Assembly (NCBI GenBank): GCA_043196285.1
Contig: JBBYJL010000055.1
Span: forward strand, 1-8,944
Reading direction: 5' to 3'
From: JAKAFX01 sp043196285
GTDB taxonomy: Archaea; Thermoplasmatota; Thermoplasmata; Thermoplasmatales; Thermoplasmataceae
Length of the DNA: 8,944 nt
The translations under genes and the position numbers were made by a program. The first letter of the stretch is position 1. Each line of letters begins with the position of its first letter. Positions 1 to 5,640 of this stretch are shown in pieces. A model generated the notes under the pieces. It did not search any database. It saw only the letters and a list, made by a program, of their open reading frames with translations, and was not told the DNA's origin.

Positions 1-25
1 ACTTTTAGAGTTGGTTATTGGAAAG

Positions 26-34
26 TTATAAATT
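26..34 (+). promoter_or_regulatory. TATA box of tRNA-Lys
   Basis: The AT-rich element TTATAAATT is centred about 27 bases before the first base of tRNA-Lys. This is the normal archaeal spacing between box A and the transcription start. Confidence 0.7.
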
Positions 35-56
35 AACAACACATATAACCTGCCAC

Positions 57-130
57 GGGTCCGTAGCTTAGCTAGGTAGAGCGATGGACTCTTAATCCAT
101 AGGTCGGGGGTTCGAACCCCTCCGGACCCG
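57..130 (+). tRNA. tRNA-Lys (anticodon CTT)
   Basis: The complete cloverleaf can be drawn by hand. The acceptor stem GGGTCCG (57-63) pairs with CGGACCC (123-129), with discriminator G130. The D stem is GCTT/GAGC. The anticodon stem is ATGGA (84-88) with TCCAT (96-100), and the seven-base loop CTCTTAA puts CTT at positions 34-36, which reads AAG lysine codons. The T arm is 106-122 with loop TTCGAAC. There is no intron, and CCA is not encoded, as is common in archaea. A TATA-like box lies at the expected distance upstream. Confidence 0.97.
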
Positions 131-520
131 CTATTTATAGGTATGTAGTTTCAGACGCCATAAATCATTATTGTAATGGTTATTACTGAATAGAATGTAT
201 ATGAACATGATTCTTAACTTATATGAATGGTAAGTCGGCAAGTCCCCTTTTGCAAGATATGGGATGAGATCAAACCTGGTAATATTCTAAATCAACGTAT
301 TTTCTGTCTGCTGGCAAACAGAAGCAAGAGTGGTAGTGTTGCATATTACTCCATTAATGGTTGCGATAGGAGATTTAGCCTGCATCAGTAAAGTCAGGTG
401 GCCTAGCATTGTGGACAAAATACATTCGCACCGAGGGGAATTCAGGCCCATGGGGATTCCGTCAGCAAAGCTTTGGAATGGGAAACCCCTGTAAGATCGT
501 GGAGAGGAGGTCACATCATG
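131..520. other. Gene-poor spacer with possible decayed reading frame
   Basis: No convincing gene lies in this 390-base spacer. TATA-like stretches occur at 132-140 and 218-226. On the plus strand one frame is open from 291 to a TAA at 492-494; its last part from ATG 357 reads MVAIGDLACISKV and ends NGKPL. The next frame then continues as VRSWRGGHIMSKRKHH to a TGA at 602-604. This could be a frameshifted remnant of a gene, but I do not recognise the family. The minus strand is also open (514-287, GTG start), with no family resemblance, so open frames here mean little. A hairpin can be drawn with ATTCC 456-460 and GGAAT 475-479. I checked for RNase P and SRP RNA signatures and saw none. Confidence 0.35.
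505..511 (+). promoter_or_regulatory. Strong Shine-Dalgarno before a 28-codon ORF
   Basis: AGGAGGT is a full match to the complement of the archaeal 16S 3' end. It lies six bases before ATG 518, which opens a 28-residue His-rich frame (MSKRKHHVIYQQK at its start, stop 602-604). That frame runs antisense over the 3' end of the DUF202 gene. No other start in the window has such a good site. It may be a relic of a decayed gene, a real small protein, or chance. Confidence 0.3.
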
Positions 521-886
521 TCAAAGCGTAAGCATCATGTAATATATCAGCAGAAGAGCCATAATGAGCACCATTATACCTACCCATACCTCAGAGAAAT
601 ATGATGGAGAGTAAGTTCCAGATTCGATGCTGTTCCTGTTCCTGATGAAGCTTCTCAGGGCCATAACCTCCATCAATGAACCGGCGATTACTAACAGTAC
701 CCCAATAACCGAAGATAGCCCAAACGAAGTGGAAGATGTTCCAGTACCCAGTTCCCTGACTATAATTCCAAACTTTGCGACAACAAATCCGAGTGCTATC
801 ACAGTGATCCCGGTCCTGACCCAGGCGAGGTATGTTCGCTCGTTTGCCATGTGATCTGTGACCCTGTCACTTTTGATTCTATCCAT
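521..886 (-). CDS. DUF202 (YidH-like) small membrane protein
   Basis: A DUF202 family protein of about 121 residues; the molecular function of the family is unknown. Numbering from the longer start at 895, the family signature is DHMANERTYLAWVRTGI (14-30), in which the NER and LAW-RT elements match the usual DxxANERTxLAWxRT pattern. Three hydrophobic spans follow at about 22-44, 58-80 and 101-123, with the basic RSFIRNR segment between the second and third, so this is an inner-membrane protein with little outside the bilayer. Length is typical. Two ATGs are possible, 895 and 886. I prefer 886 because a TATA-like TTTTTAT (917-911) is centred 28 bases before it but only 19 before 895. It lies about 90 bases downstream of the VIT1/CCC1-like gene on the same strand, but its own promoter suggests separate expression. 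Confidence 0.88.
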   Translation of the reverse strand: MDRIKSDRVTDHMANERTYLAWVRTGITVIALGFVVAKFGIIVRELGTGTSSTSFGLSSVIGVLLVIAGSLMEVMALRSFIRNRNSIESGTYSPSYFSEVWVGIMVLIMALLLIYYMMLTL

Positions 887-910
887 TTCTAGCATGTAAG
901 GTGTTTTGGG

Positions 911-917
911 ATAAAAA
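911..917 (-). promoter_or_regulatory. TATA-like box of the DUF202 gene
   Basis: Read on the minus strand this is TTTTTAT, followed by CCC. Its centre is about 28 bases from ATG 886, which suits a leaderless or nearly leaderless mRNA. Confidence 0.4.
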
Positions 918-977
918 GGAACTCGTGTTGAATATGGCAGGTCCGGAAACGAGATTCTAAAGGAGTATAATTGGCTC

Positions 978-1502
978 CTAATTTATTAGTTGTAACGAGT
1001 TGCCGATAACCGATACAACAATTCCAAGGAGCACCATCAGTGTGATCCAGAAAACGGCATTTCCGGAAATGGATCTTGATATCACGTAACCGGTCAGTGC
1101 GAGGGCTATAACAGCAACAGTTATGGAAATCAAACCACTCGATGGTATCAGAACTTCAAACACAAGTGGCACGAATGAGCCAGAGAAGCTACAAATACCT
1201 GTGAGAGAAGTGTAAAGGATCGATTCCTTTAGTATATCCCTGCCCGGCTTACTCCTCAGGAGATAAGAAGGGGATGAAAGGTTCAGGTGACGTGATTCCC
1301 TTGAGAGTTCTACGCGTAGACTGGAATATTCCGCAATGAAATAACTGAAGGTACCTACGAATGCTGAACCAAAAGCTACTCTTACTGCAAGCGAGAACCC
1401 TATGTAAGAATGATGGATGATAAGCGAAGAAACTAGCATTAGTGTTGTTATGATCCCATCTGTAATTCCAATTGCTATTGGGAAAAATATCTTTGTTTTC
1501 AT
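978..1502 (-). CDS. VIT1/CCC1-like metal transporter, compact form
   Basis: A 174-residue membrane protein related to the VIT1/CCC1 (DUF125) family, whose members export Fe(II) or Mn(II) from the cytoplasm, often by proton exchange. The first helix carries GITDGIITTLMLVSS (12-26), matching the family GLNDGLVTT pattern with the Asp kept (D15). The second helix carries GTFSYFIAEYSSLRVE (50-65), matching the family AGAxSMAxGEYxS pattern. E59 is kept, but the Met normally seen after the Ser is Tyr here. Further spans lie at about 95-118, 124-143 and 149-170. At 174 residues it is shorter than VIT1 proteins and lacks their large cytoplasmic metal-binding insert between helices 2 and 3. Its ATG overlaps the DUF211 stop by 4 bases (ATGA), implying translational coupling. 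The family call is fairly sure; the transported ion is not visible. Confidence 0.8.
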   Translation of the reverse strand: MKTKIFFPIAIGITDGIITTLMLVSSLIIHHSYIGFSLAVRVAFGSAFVGTFSYFIAEYSSLRVELSRESRHLNLSSPSYLLRSKPGRDILKESILYTSLTGICSFSGSFVPLVFEVLIPSSGLISITVAVIALALTGYVISRSISGNAVFWITLMVLLGIVVSVIGNSLQLIN

Positions 1503-1783
1503 GAATAATGCTTTGGGCTATTTATGAGTCTTGTACCTGAAGCAACCTCATCTATTGAATGCACAACGGAACCAGTATCTTCAATCACTGAAAGCAGTTG
1601 GTCGACGTTTATCTTTGTCCCTTCCACGACAATGATCGTACCCATAGTCTCCATGTCTATTTCTGTAACGCTTATGTTTACCGCTTCTACTCCTTGAACT
1701 TTCTCAATTTCTGAGGCAAGTTCCATTAGCGTCGGTCTGTTTAGTGTCTTGTCAACGTCGAGTACAATTCTTCTGAAATTCAT
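1499..1783 (-). CDS. DUF211 family protein
   Basis: A 94-residue soluble protein of the archaeal DUF211 family, which has a ferredoxin-like alpha/beta fold; its biochemical role is not established. Family features visible are the opening RRIVLDVDK, the central segment GVEAVNISVTEID, and the end motif VVHSIDEVASG, which matches the characteristic VHSIDEVVAG. Length is normal for the family. A TTG at 1786 is in frame directly before ATG 1783. I chose the ATG because a GGTG Shine-Dalgarno (1794-1791) ends seven bases before it. The gene overlaps the VIT1/CCC1-like gene by 4 bases and is transcribed first, so the pair is very likely one operon. The pairing suggests a role linked to the transporter, perhaps metal or small-ligand sensing, which is inference only. 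Confidence 0.88.
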   Translation of the reverse strand: MNFRRIVLDVDKTLNRPTLMELASEIEKVQGVEAVNISVTEIDMETMGTIIVVEGTKINVDQLLSVIEDTGSVVHSIDEVASGTRLINSPKHYS

Positions 1784-1814
1784 CAAGTTTCACCTTTAAG
1801 TATTCCTTCTCAAG

Positions 1815-1822
1815 ATTAAAAA
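1815..1822 (-). promoter_or_regulatory. TATA-like box of the DUF211-VIT1/CCC1 pair
   Basis: TTTTTAAT on the minus strand lies about 35 bases before ATG 1783. A second candidate, TTATTTTTGG, lies about 15 bases further upstream and would leave a longer leader carrying the whole GGTG site. I cannot choose between them by eye. Confidence 0.35.
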
Positions 1823-2027
1823 CATTCCCAAAAATAATGAATGGATATTAAATCAGCCATAGCAACCATCCTGTGCCAACAAATTTCAAAAACATTCCAC
1901 AGAGCATTCATGATATTCTTGATTTCCTGACATATGCAAAGTTTATGGTACCTAATAAAATTTTTTTGAAACTTCTGAAACTATTTTTTCATTCCTGCCA
2001 AACTTACATGCTCATCACATACAGAAT

Positions 2028-2036
2028 AATTATATA
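2028..2036 (+). promoter_or_regulatory. Strong TATA box, start about 2058
   Basis: AATTATATACG is the best TATA-like element between 1784 and 2128. It predicts a transcript start near 2058, giving tpiA a leader of about 70 bases. That leader contains a 17-codon frame beginning at ATG 2079. A weaker box AAACTTATT (2097-2105) is centred about 28 bases before ATG 2129 and could give a leaderless tpiA mRNA instead. Confidence 0.5.
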
Positions 2037-2128
2037 CGTTCAGGCCTGCTGTGGTGTATCCATTTCGGGGAAAGAAAAATGATTCGACAGAATGATAAAC
2101 TTATTCTGTGTACTATCAATTCTGATCA

Positions 2129-2785
2129 ATGAAGAGACTGATTGTTAACCTGAAACACTATGAGAATTCCACGGGTAAACCTGCAGAATCACTGATCAGA
2201 TCAATGAGCGGTCGAACAAAAAGGGATGATGTCAGGGTATCATTTGCAGTGAGTCCATACGATCTCAGGATTAAATCTGTTTTCATGGATCAGGATATCA
2301 TTGCGCAGCATGTCGATCCAAACCCTCAGGGACCCTATACTGGAAAGATTTCCATGGAGTTCCTGATGAAGAACGGAATCTCAGCTTCACTGCTTAATCA
2401 TTCAGAGTACAGGATAGATCGCAAGATAATACAGGATACTGTGGCAAAGGCCAGCAAACTGGGTTTTGATATCGTTCTGTGTCTGGAAAGTCTCGATGAG
2501 ATCAGGGAATTTCTATCGATCAACCCAAAAGTGATAGCATATGAGCCGCCAGAACTCATTGGGGGAAATATATCTGTATCGAAATCTAAACCGGAAATTA
2601 TATCTGAAGCATATGAAATATGCAGTGAACACAATTGCGAACTGATCGTGGGAGCTGGGGTAAAGACAGCCGAAGACGTGTCAAAATCGATCGATCTGGG
2701 TGCGTCAGGAATCCTGGTTGCCTCTGGCATTGTGCTTTCAAAAGATCCATTGGGTTCGTTAAATTCATTAATAAAGGCATTATAG
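2129..2785 (+). CDS. tpiA: Triosephosphate isomerase, archaeal type
   Basis: Interconverts glyceraldehyde 3-phosphate and dihydroxyacetone phosphate in the cytoplasm, serving gluconeogenesis and glycolysis. At 218 residues it has the short archaeal form; bacterial and eukaryotic enzymes are about 250. Active-site residues are visible in order: N7 and K9 in the first strand (IVNLKH), catalytic His91 in LLNHSEYR, and catalytic Glu139 in AYEPPELIGG. The phosphate-gripping loops are GAGVKTAEDV (175-184) and GASGILVASGIV (191-202). HVDPNPQGPYTGKIS (61-75) is the usual conserved dimer-face segment. No good Shine-Dalgarno precedes the ATG. A 17-codon frame from ATG 2079 ends in TGA 2130-2132, overlapping the tpiA start by 4 bases. 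A membrane-protein gene follows after 11 bases. Confidence 0.96.
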   Translation: MKRLIVNLKHYENSTGKPAESLIRSMSGRTKRDDVRVSFAVSPYDLRIKSVFMDQDIIAQHVDPNPQGPYTGKISMEFLMKNGISASLLNHSEYRIDRKIIQDTVAKASKLGFDIVLCLESLDEIREFLSINPKVIAYEPPELIGGNISVSKSKPEIISEAYEICSEHNCELIVGAGVKTAEDVSKSIDLGASGILVASGIVLSKDPLGSLNSLIKAL

Positions 2786-2796
2786 GGTTTGAATAA

Positions 2797-3462
2797 ATGG
2801 CAAAAGAAAAATCTGAACCAATATTCGAAGAACCAGAGTTCAATGAATTGGAATTTCTGAAGGATGAAAAAGACAGGGCGAAGTCGGTAATATTCATTTT
2901 CCTGATCGGTGCGCTGTTAGGTCTTTTCTCTGGATATCTGTTCATTCTGGGAATATGGTATCTGGCTGTATTGCTGTTTCTTGTACTACTCATATTTTTC
3001 AAGCACGTACTTAAGTTCCTCAGGATACCATTTCCGAAGAGAGCATCGCACTGGATATATCTTGTGGGGGAGTTCATGCTCACATGGGTGGTTTTCTGGA
3101 TAATTTTCCTCAATCCCCCTATTTCAGCTGTTTCAGGACCTCAAATAGGCACGCCACAGTACATTATCGCCAGTACAGGCAACTGGCAAAACCTCAATTC
3201 AACAGGCAGCAACATCTACAGCGCAGTATCTTCTTCATTAAGTCTCAGGGTGAGTGTAACCTTCATATACGCCGTCACAAGTTATACTGTGGTGGAAAAT
3301 TCGATAAATCGTTTAGCAAGCAATTATAATGGGGGTTTCTTATACTTCAATGTCACAGGAATTGGTTATTCTCAAATAATGTATATAACGGTGACAGTAT
3401 CAGGTCATGGTCTGTCCAACTCCAGGACTTTTGGTATTGAAAAAGCGATTGTATCACCATAA
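2797..3462 (+). CDS. Membrane protein with outside C-terminal domain, unknown function
   Basis: I do not recognise this 221-residue protein. The first 27 residues are charged, rich in Glu and Lys, and probably cytoplasmic. Hydrophobic spans follow at about 31-50, 52-69 and 86-106, separated between the second and third by a basic loop (KHVLKFLRIPFPKR) that should face inward. The remaining part, about 107-221, is rich in Ser, Thr, Asn, Tyr and Val with several N-x-S/T sites (for example NST at 134-136 and NVT at 185-187). It looks like a beta-rich domain on the outer face of the membrane. The start lies 11 bases after the tpiA stop with no gap for a promoter, so the two are probably co-transcribed. 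Nothing visible links it to sugar metabolism beyond position. Confidence 0.75.
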   Translation: MAKEKSEPIFEEPEFNELEFLKDEKDRAKSVIFIFLIGALLGLFSGYLFILGIWYLAVLLFLVLLIFFKHVLKFLRIPFPKRASHWIYLVGEFMLTWVVFWIIFLNPPISAVSGPQIGTPQYIIASTGNWQNLNSTGSNIYSAVSSSLSLRVSVTFIYAVTSYTVVENSINRLASNYNGGFLYFNVTGIGYSQIMYITVTVSGHGLSNSRTFGIEKAIVSP

Positions 3463-3474
3463 AACCTGTGAAAA

Positions 3475-3486
3475 TAATAAATAAAC
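3475..3486 (+). promoter_or_regulatory. TATA box of tRNA-Gly
   Basis: The AT-rich run AATAATAAATAAAC is centred about 27 bases before the 5' end of tRNA-Gly. It starts just after the stop of the membrane-protein gene. Confidence 0.55.
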
Positions 3487-3507
3487 CTGGAACATAACCT
3501 TCAGCCT

Positions 3508-3582
3508 GCAGGTGTAGTGTAGACTGGTCTAGCACGGAAGCCTTCCAAGCTTTCGACCCGGGTTCAAATCCCGGCACCTGCA
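3508..3582 (+). tRNA. tRNA-Gly (anticodon TCC)
   Basis: Acceptor GCAGGTG (3508-3514) pairs fully with CACCTGC (3575-3581), discriminator A3582. The D stem is GTGT/GCAC. The anticodon stem GAAGC (3537-3541) pairs with GCTTT (3549-3553) including one G-T pair. The loop CTTCCAA places TCC at 34-36, which reads GGA and probably GGG glycine codons. The T arm is CCGGG/CCCGG around TTCAAAT. No intron and no encoded CCA. Its own TATA-like element is upstream, and TTTT at about 3606-3609 is a possible stop signal. Confidence 0.97.
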
Positions 3583-4009
3583 TACGTAATGGTATGAGAA
3601 TAGAGTTTTAACGTGAATTTATAATGATCCGAAAGAGATTGACATTAGGTAGTTGGAATACAGATTTTCATTTTCAGATTCAAACGCATCGCCTGATGAC
3701 TGTAATCGATGACAGGCATTCTGTATAATCCTTAAATATCTATGAAATTCCTTCGAGGATGAATTTACGGACATGTTACTGCTTGCTGCTTCAATGTGCA
3801 GTTGGATCTGGTCCTAATATGAATACATTATGTATACGGTTGTAGTTATAAAAATCATACTGCAACATTCTTTTTATGATTCAGTAATACCAGGTCCCAA
3901 TGGGACAATAACGAGCATACATGAATCAGGAATAAGCGTTACCGTCACTGACTGCCAGTTTAGAGATTTAAGTGACTGGTATTATATTTCCGATCTGCAT
4001 TCAATAAAT
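3583..4009. other. Spacer between tRNA-Gly and arsR-type gene
   Basis: These 427 bases hold no gene that I can support. The arsR frame stays open back to an ATG at 3830, but those 60 residues have no resemblance to the family and the promoter evidence puts the start at 4010. Visible structure: GCCTG and CAGGC (about 3693-3719) bracket two GATGAC copies, the perfect 13-base palindrome ATACATTATGTAT (3823-3835), and the short hairpin GTCCC-AAT-GGGAC (3894-3906). The GATGAC copies recall box C motifs, but there is no matching pair of D boxes, so a C/D guide RNA is not supported. Confidence 0.4.
3982..3989 (+). promoter_or_regulatory. TATA box deciding the arsR-type start
   Basis: TTATATTT is centred 25 bases before ATG 4010, the distance expected for a leaderless mRNA starting at or just before that ATG. 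This, with the family length, decides against the longer frame from 3830. Confidence 0.65.
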
Positions 4010-4014
4010 ATGCA
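3996..4014. promoter_or_regulatory. Possible operator: inverted repeat over the arsR-type start
   Basis: TGCAT and ATGCA form an inverted repeat with a nine-base spacer that covers the predicted transcription start and the ATG. A dimeric ArsR protein bound here would block its own transcription. Five-base arms are short and this could be chance. Confidence 0.25.
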
Positions 4015-4360
4015 AGCTGGATCCATTAAAGATTCATTTGATCAGTATTCAAGAATATTCAAGGCGCTCGGTGAGAGGAACCGCCTTCACATCATAACAT
4101 TGCTGTCGCAAAAAGAACTGTGTGTCTGTGAACTTGTAGACTTACTGGGAATATCCCAGTCGAATGTTTCCCAGCATCTGGCTAAACTTAAGAGTGTAAA
4201 CCTTGTTAGAGAAAGACGCGGAAAGCAATGGATCTTCTATAGCATCAATCCTGAACGCAAGAAGGTACTGGATAGGGTTCTTGAACTCCTCCCTGATGTT
4301 TCCGGTGAAATCAGATCGATTGACCTTGATAAGAACCCTGAAAGATGCAGATTAAACTGA
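4010..4360 (+). CDS. ArsR/SmtB-family transcriptional regulator
   Basis: A 116-residue winged-helix repressor. The family line KALGERNRLHIITLLSQKE (about 19-37) opens the domain. It is followed by the Cys motif ELCVCELVDLLG, which matches the ELCVCDL metal-binding box of As(III)/Sb(III)-sensing ArsR proteins with both Cys kept. Next come the recognition helix ISQSNVSQHLAKLK and the wing RERRGKQWIFYSI. A further Cys sits in the C-terminal CRLN. The frame extends upstream to 3830, but ATG 4010 gives the normal family length and has a TATA box 25 bases before it. No arsenic efflux or reductase gene is in the window, so it stands alone between tRNA-Gly and an acyl-CoA dehydrogenase that has its own promoter. 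The family call is sure. An arsenic-type ligand is likely from the motif but not proven. Confidence 0.9.
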   Translation: MQAGSIKDSFDQYSRIFKALGERNRLHIITLLSQKELCVCELVDLLGISQSNVSQHLAKLKSVNLVRERRGKQWIFYSINPERKKVLDRVLELLPDVSGEIRSIDLDKNPERCRLN

Positions 4361-4431
4361 TCAAATTATTTTAAACCTGCATATTTAATACAAGTTCACG
4401 ATTTGCGTAATTTGGATTAAAAAAACTGGCC

Positions 4432-4446
4432 TATATATTTTTATAG
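4432..4446 (+). promoter_or_regulatory. TATA region of the acyl-CoA dehydrogenase gene
   Basis: A run of TATATATTTTTATAG ends 21 bases before ATG 4468. Its TTTATA part is centred about 25 bases upstream, consistent with leaderless transcription from ATG 4468 and not from the TTG at 4459. Confidence 0.65.
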
Positions 4447-4467
4447 AGTGCTTTTCTATTGTTCTGC

Positions 4468-5640
4468 ATGATCGGTATCGAAGAATCTGAAACGCTGCAA
4501 ATGCTCAGGTCTTCAGTTAGGGAATTCGCTCAGAAAGAGATAGTTCCAATAGCAGCAAAGATTGATGAGGAAGATTATTTTCCAGTTGATATTTTCAAAA
4601 AAATGGGGAAGCTCGGCTATTTGGGAATCACAATCCCTGAGAAGTATGGCGGTTCAGGAATGGGTTATGCAGCGCAGGCCGTGATCCAGGAGGAGATTGG
4701 ATACGCCTCTGCCTCACTTGGTCTTTCATATGGAGCCCACAGCAATCTCTGTCTTGATAATCTTTTCAGGAACGGTTCTGAAGAGATCAGGGAAAAATAT
4801 GTTCCGAAACTTTGTTCCGGAGAATTCATTGGATCCCTCTGCCTTACGGAACCAGGTTCTGGGTCCGATGCCTTGGCGATGAAAACAAGGGCAGAAAAGA
4901 AGGGAACCGGTTATATACTGAACGGGAGCAAGACCTATATTACCAACGCACCTTACGCAGATGTTCTGCTCGTATATGCCAGAACCGGGGATGCTTATAC
5001 GCCATTTGTCCTGCTCGCAAGCGATAAAGGGGTATCCAGAGGCAAGAAATTCAGCAAGATGGGGATGAGGGGATCACCTACTGGAGAGCTCTACTTTGAT
5101 TCGGTCGAAATCGGTCAGGAAAGGGTTATTGGTGTACCGGATAAAGGACTAAACGTAATACTGAGCGGACTCAACTCGGAAAGGGTGATCCTGTCATACA
5201 TATTCCTGGGAATCGCTAAGAGGGCACTGGAGCTCTCCCTTAAGTATTCGACGGAAAGATCACAGTTCGGTGAACACCTCTACAATTTTGAACTGATCCA
5301 GGAAAAACTGGCATACATGTATACCAGATACCGGACGAGCAGAATGATTGTGGATCGCGCCTTAATATCCCTCGAGAAAGATCGGATGAACCTTCTGGAT
5401 TCCGCGTCTGCAATTCTATATGCTGCTGAATCTGCTGAGTTTATTTCCAGGGAAGCGATACAGATTTACGGAGGCCTTGGATACATGAAAGATGCCGAGG
5501 TCGAGAGACTCCTGAGGGATGCGATACTTGGCCAGATAGGGGCCGGTACCACTGAAATCAGGAAGAAACTTGTTGCTAGGGAACTTGTAAAACAATACAA
5601 GAAAAACAATAACTTCCTGAACGAATATGATTTGTATTAA
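4468..5640 (+). CDS. Acyl-CoA dehydrogenase, isovaleryl-CoA dehydrogenase-like
   Basis: A 390-residue FAD enzyme that should oxidise an acyl-CoA to the 2,3-enoyl-CoA and pass electrons to an electron-transfer flavoprotein. The helical N-terminal domain holds SLGLSYGAHSNLC (83-95), very close to isovaleryl-CoA dehydrogenase. The flavin-binding motif CLTEPGSGSDA (125-135) and YILNGSKTYITNAPYADV (149-166) follow in the middle domain. The C-terminal domain has IYGGLGYMKD (333-342) and IGAGTTEIRK (357-366). The usual catalytic Glu in YEGT is replaced by IGAGT, while LNSERVIL carries Glu238; this is the arrangement of isovaleryl-CoA dehydrogenase, whose base is Glu254. Leucine breakdown is therefore the best guess, though other branched or short substrates are possible. 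The start is ATG 4468 (TATA box), not TTG 4459. The last 14 bases overlap nmd3. Confidence 0.9.
   Translation: MIGIEESETLQMLRSSVREFAQKEIVPIAAKIDEEDYFPVDIFKKMGKLGYLGITIPEKYGGSGMGYAAQAVIQEEIGYASASLGLSYGAHSNLCLDNLFRNGSEEIREKYVPKLCSGEFIGSLCLTEPGSGSDALAMKTRAEKKGTGYILNGSKTYITNAPYADVLLVYARTGDAYTPFVLLASDKGVSRGKKFSKMGMRGSPTGELYFDSVEIGQERVIGVPDKGLNVILSGLNSERVILSYIFLGIAKRALELSLKYSTERSQFGEHLYNFELIQEKLAYMYTRYRTSRMIVDRALISLEKDRMNLLDSASAILYAAESAEFISREAIQIYGGLGYMKDAEVERLLRDAILGQIGAGTTEIRKKLVARELVKQYKKNNNFLNEYDLY

Larger units (their letters stand above)
1784..2128. other. AT-rich divergent promoter region
   Basis: The 345 bases between the DUF211 gene (minus) and tpiA (plus) hold no convincing gene. On the minus side, GGTG 1794-1791 and TTTTTAAT 1822-1815 are candidate ribosome-binding and TATA elements for DUF211. 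On the plus side there is a clear TATA box at 2028-2036 and a weaker one near 2096-2104. Two T runs (about 1962-1968 and 1984-1989) could end a plus-strand transcript. A GTG-initiated frame of 69 codons at 1873-2082 has low-complexity, AT-driven composition and no family resemblance, so I do not call it. Confidence 0.5.

Noticed and set aside
57..130. tRNA-Lys as integration site of a mobile element
   Set aside because: No second copy of the tRNA 3' end and no integrase gene is present in the window.
287..514. Minus-strand 75-codon frame with GTG start, eight bases after the DUF202 stop
   Set aside because: No family resemblance, no Shine-Dalgarno or promoter, and the plus strand is equally open over the same bases, so it looks like chance.
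201..520. RNase P or SRP RNA gene in the spacer after tRNA-Lys
   Set aside because: I looked on both strands for the conserved RNase P core and SRP helix 8 motifs and found none.
1873..2082. Plus-strand 69-codon frame with GTG start in the divergent promoter region
   Set aside because: Residues reflect AT-rich DNA, no start signals, and it runs over the TATA box of tpiA.
2085..2128. C/D-like RNA with AATGATAAA and TCTGATC before tpiA
   Set aside because: The C box is a poor match and internal boxes are missing; the bases are better explained as tpiA leader.
3690..3725. C/D box guide RNA suggested by TGATGA and CGATGA
   Set aside because: There is no proper set of C, D', C' and D boxes with guide spacing; the motifs sit too close together.
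3830..4009. 60-residue N-terminal extension of the ArsR-type protein
   Set aside because: It has no resemblance to the family, makes the protein too long, and a TATA box is placed correctly for ATG 4010.
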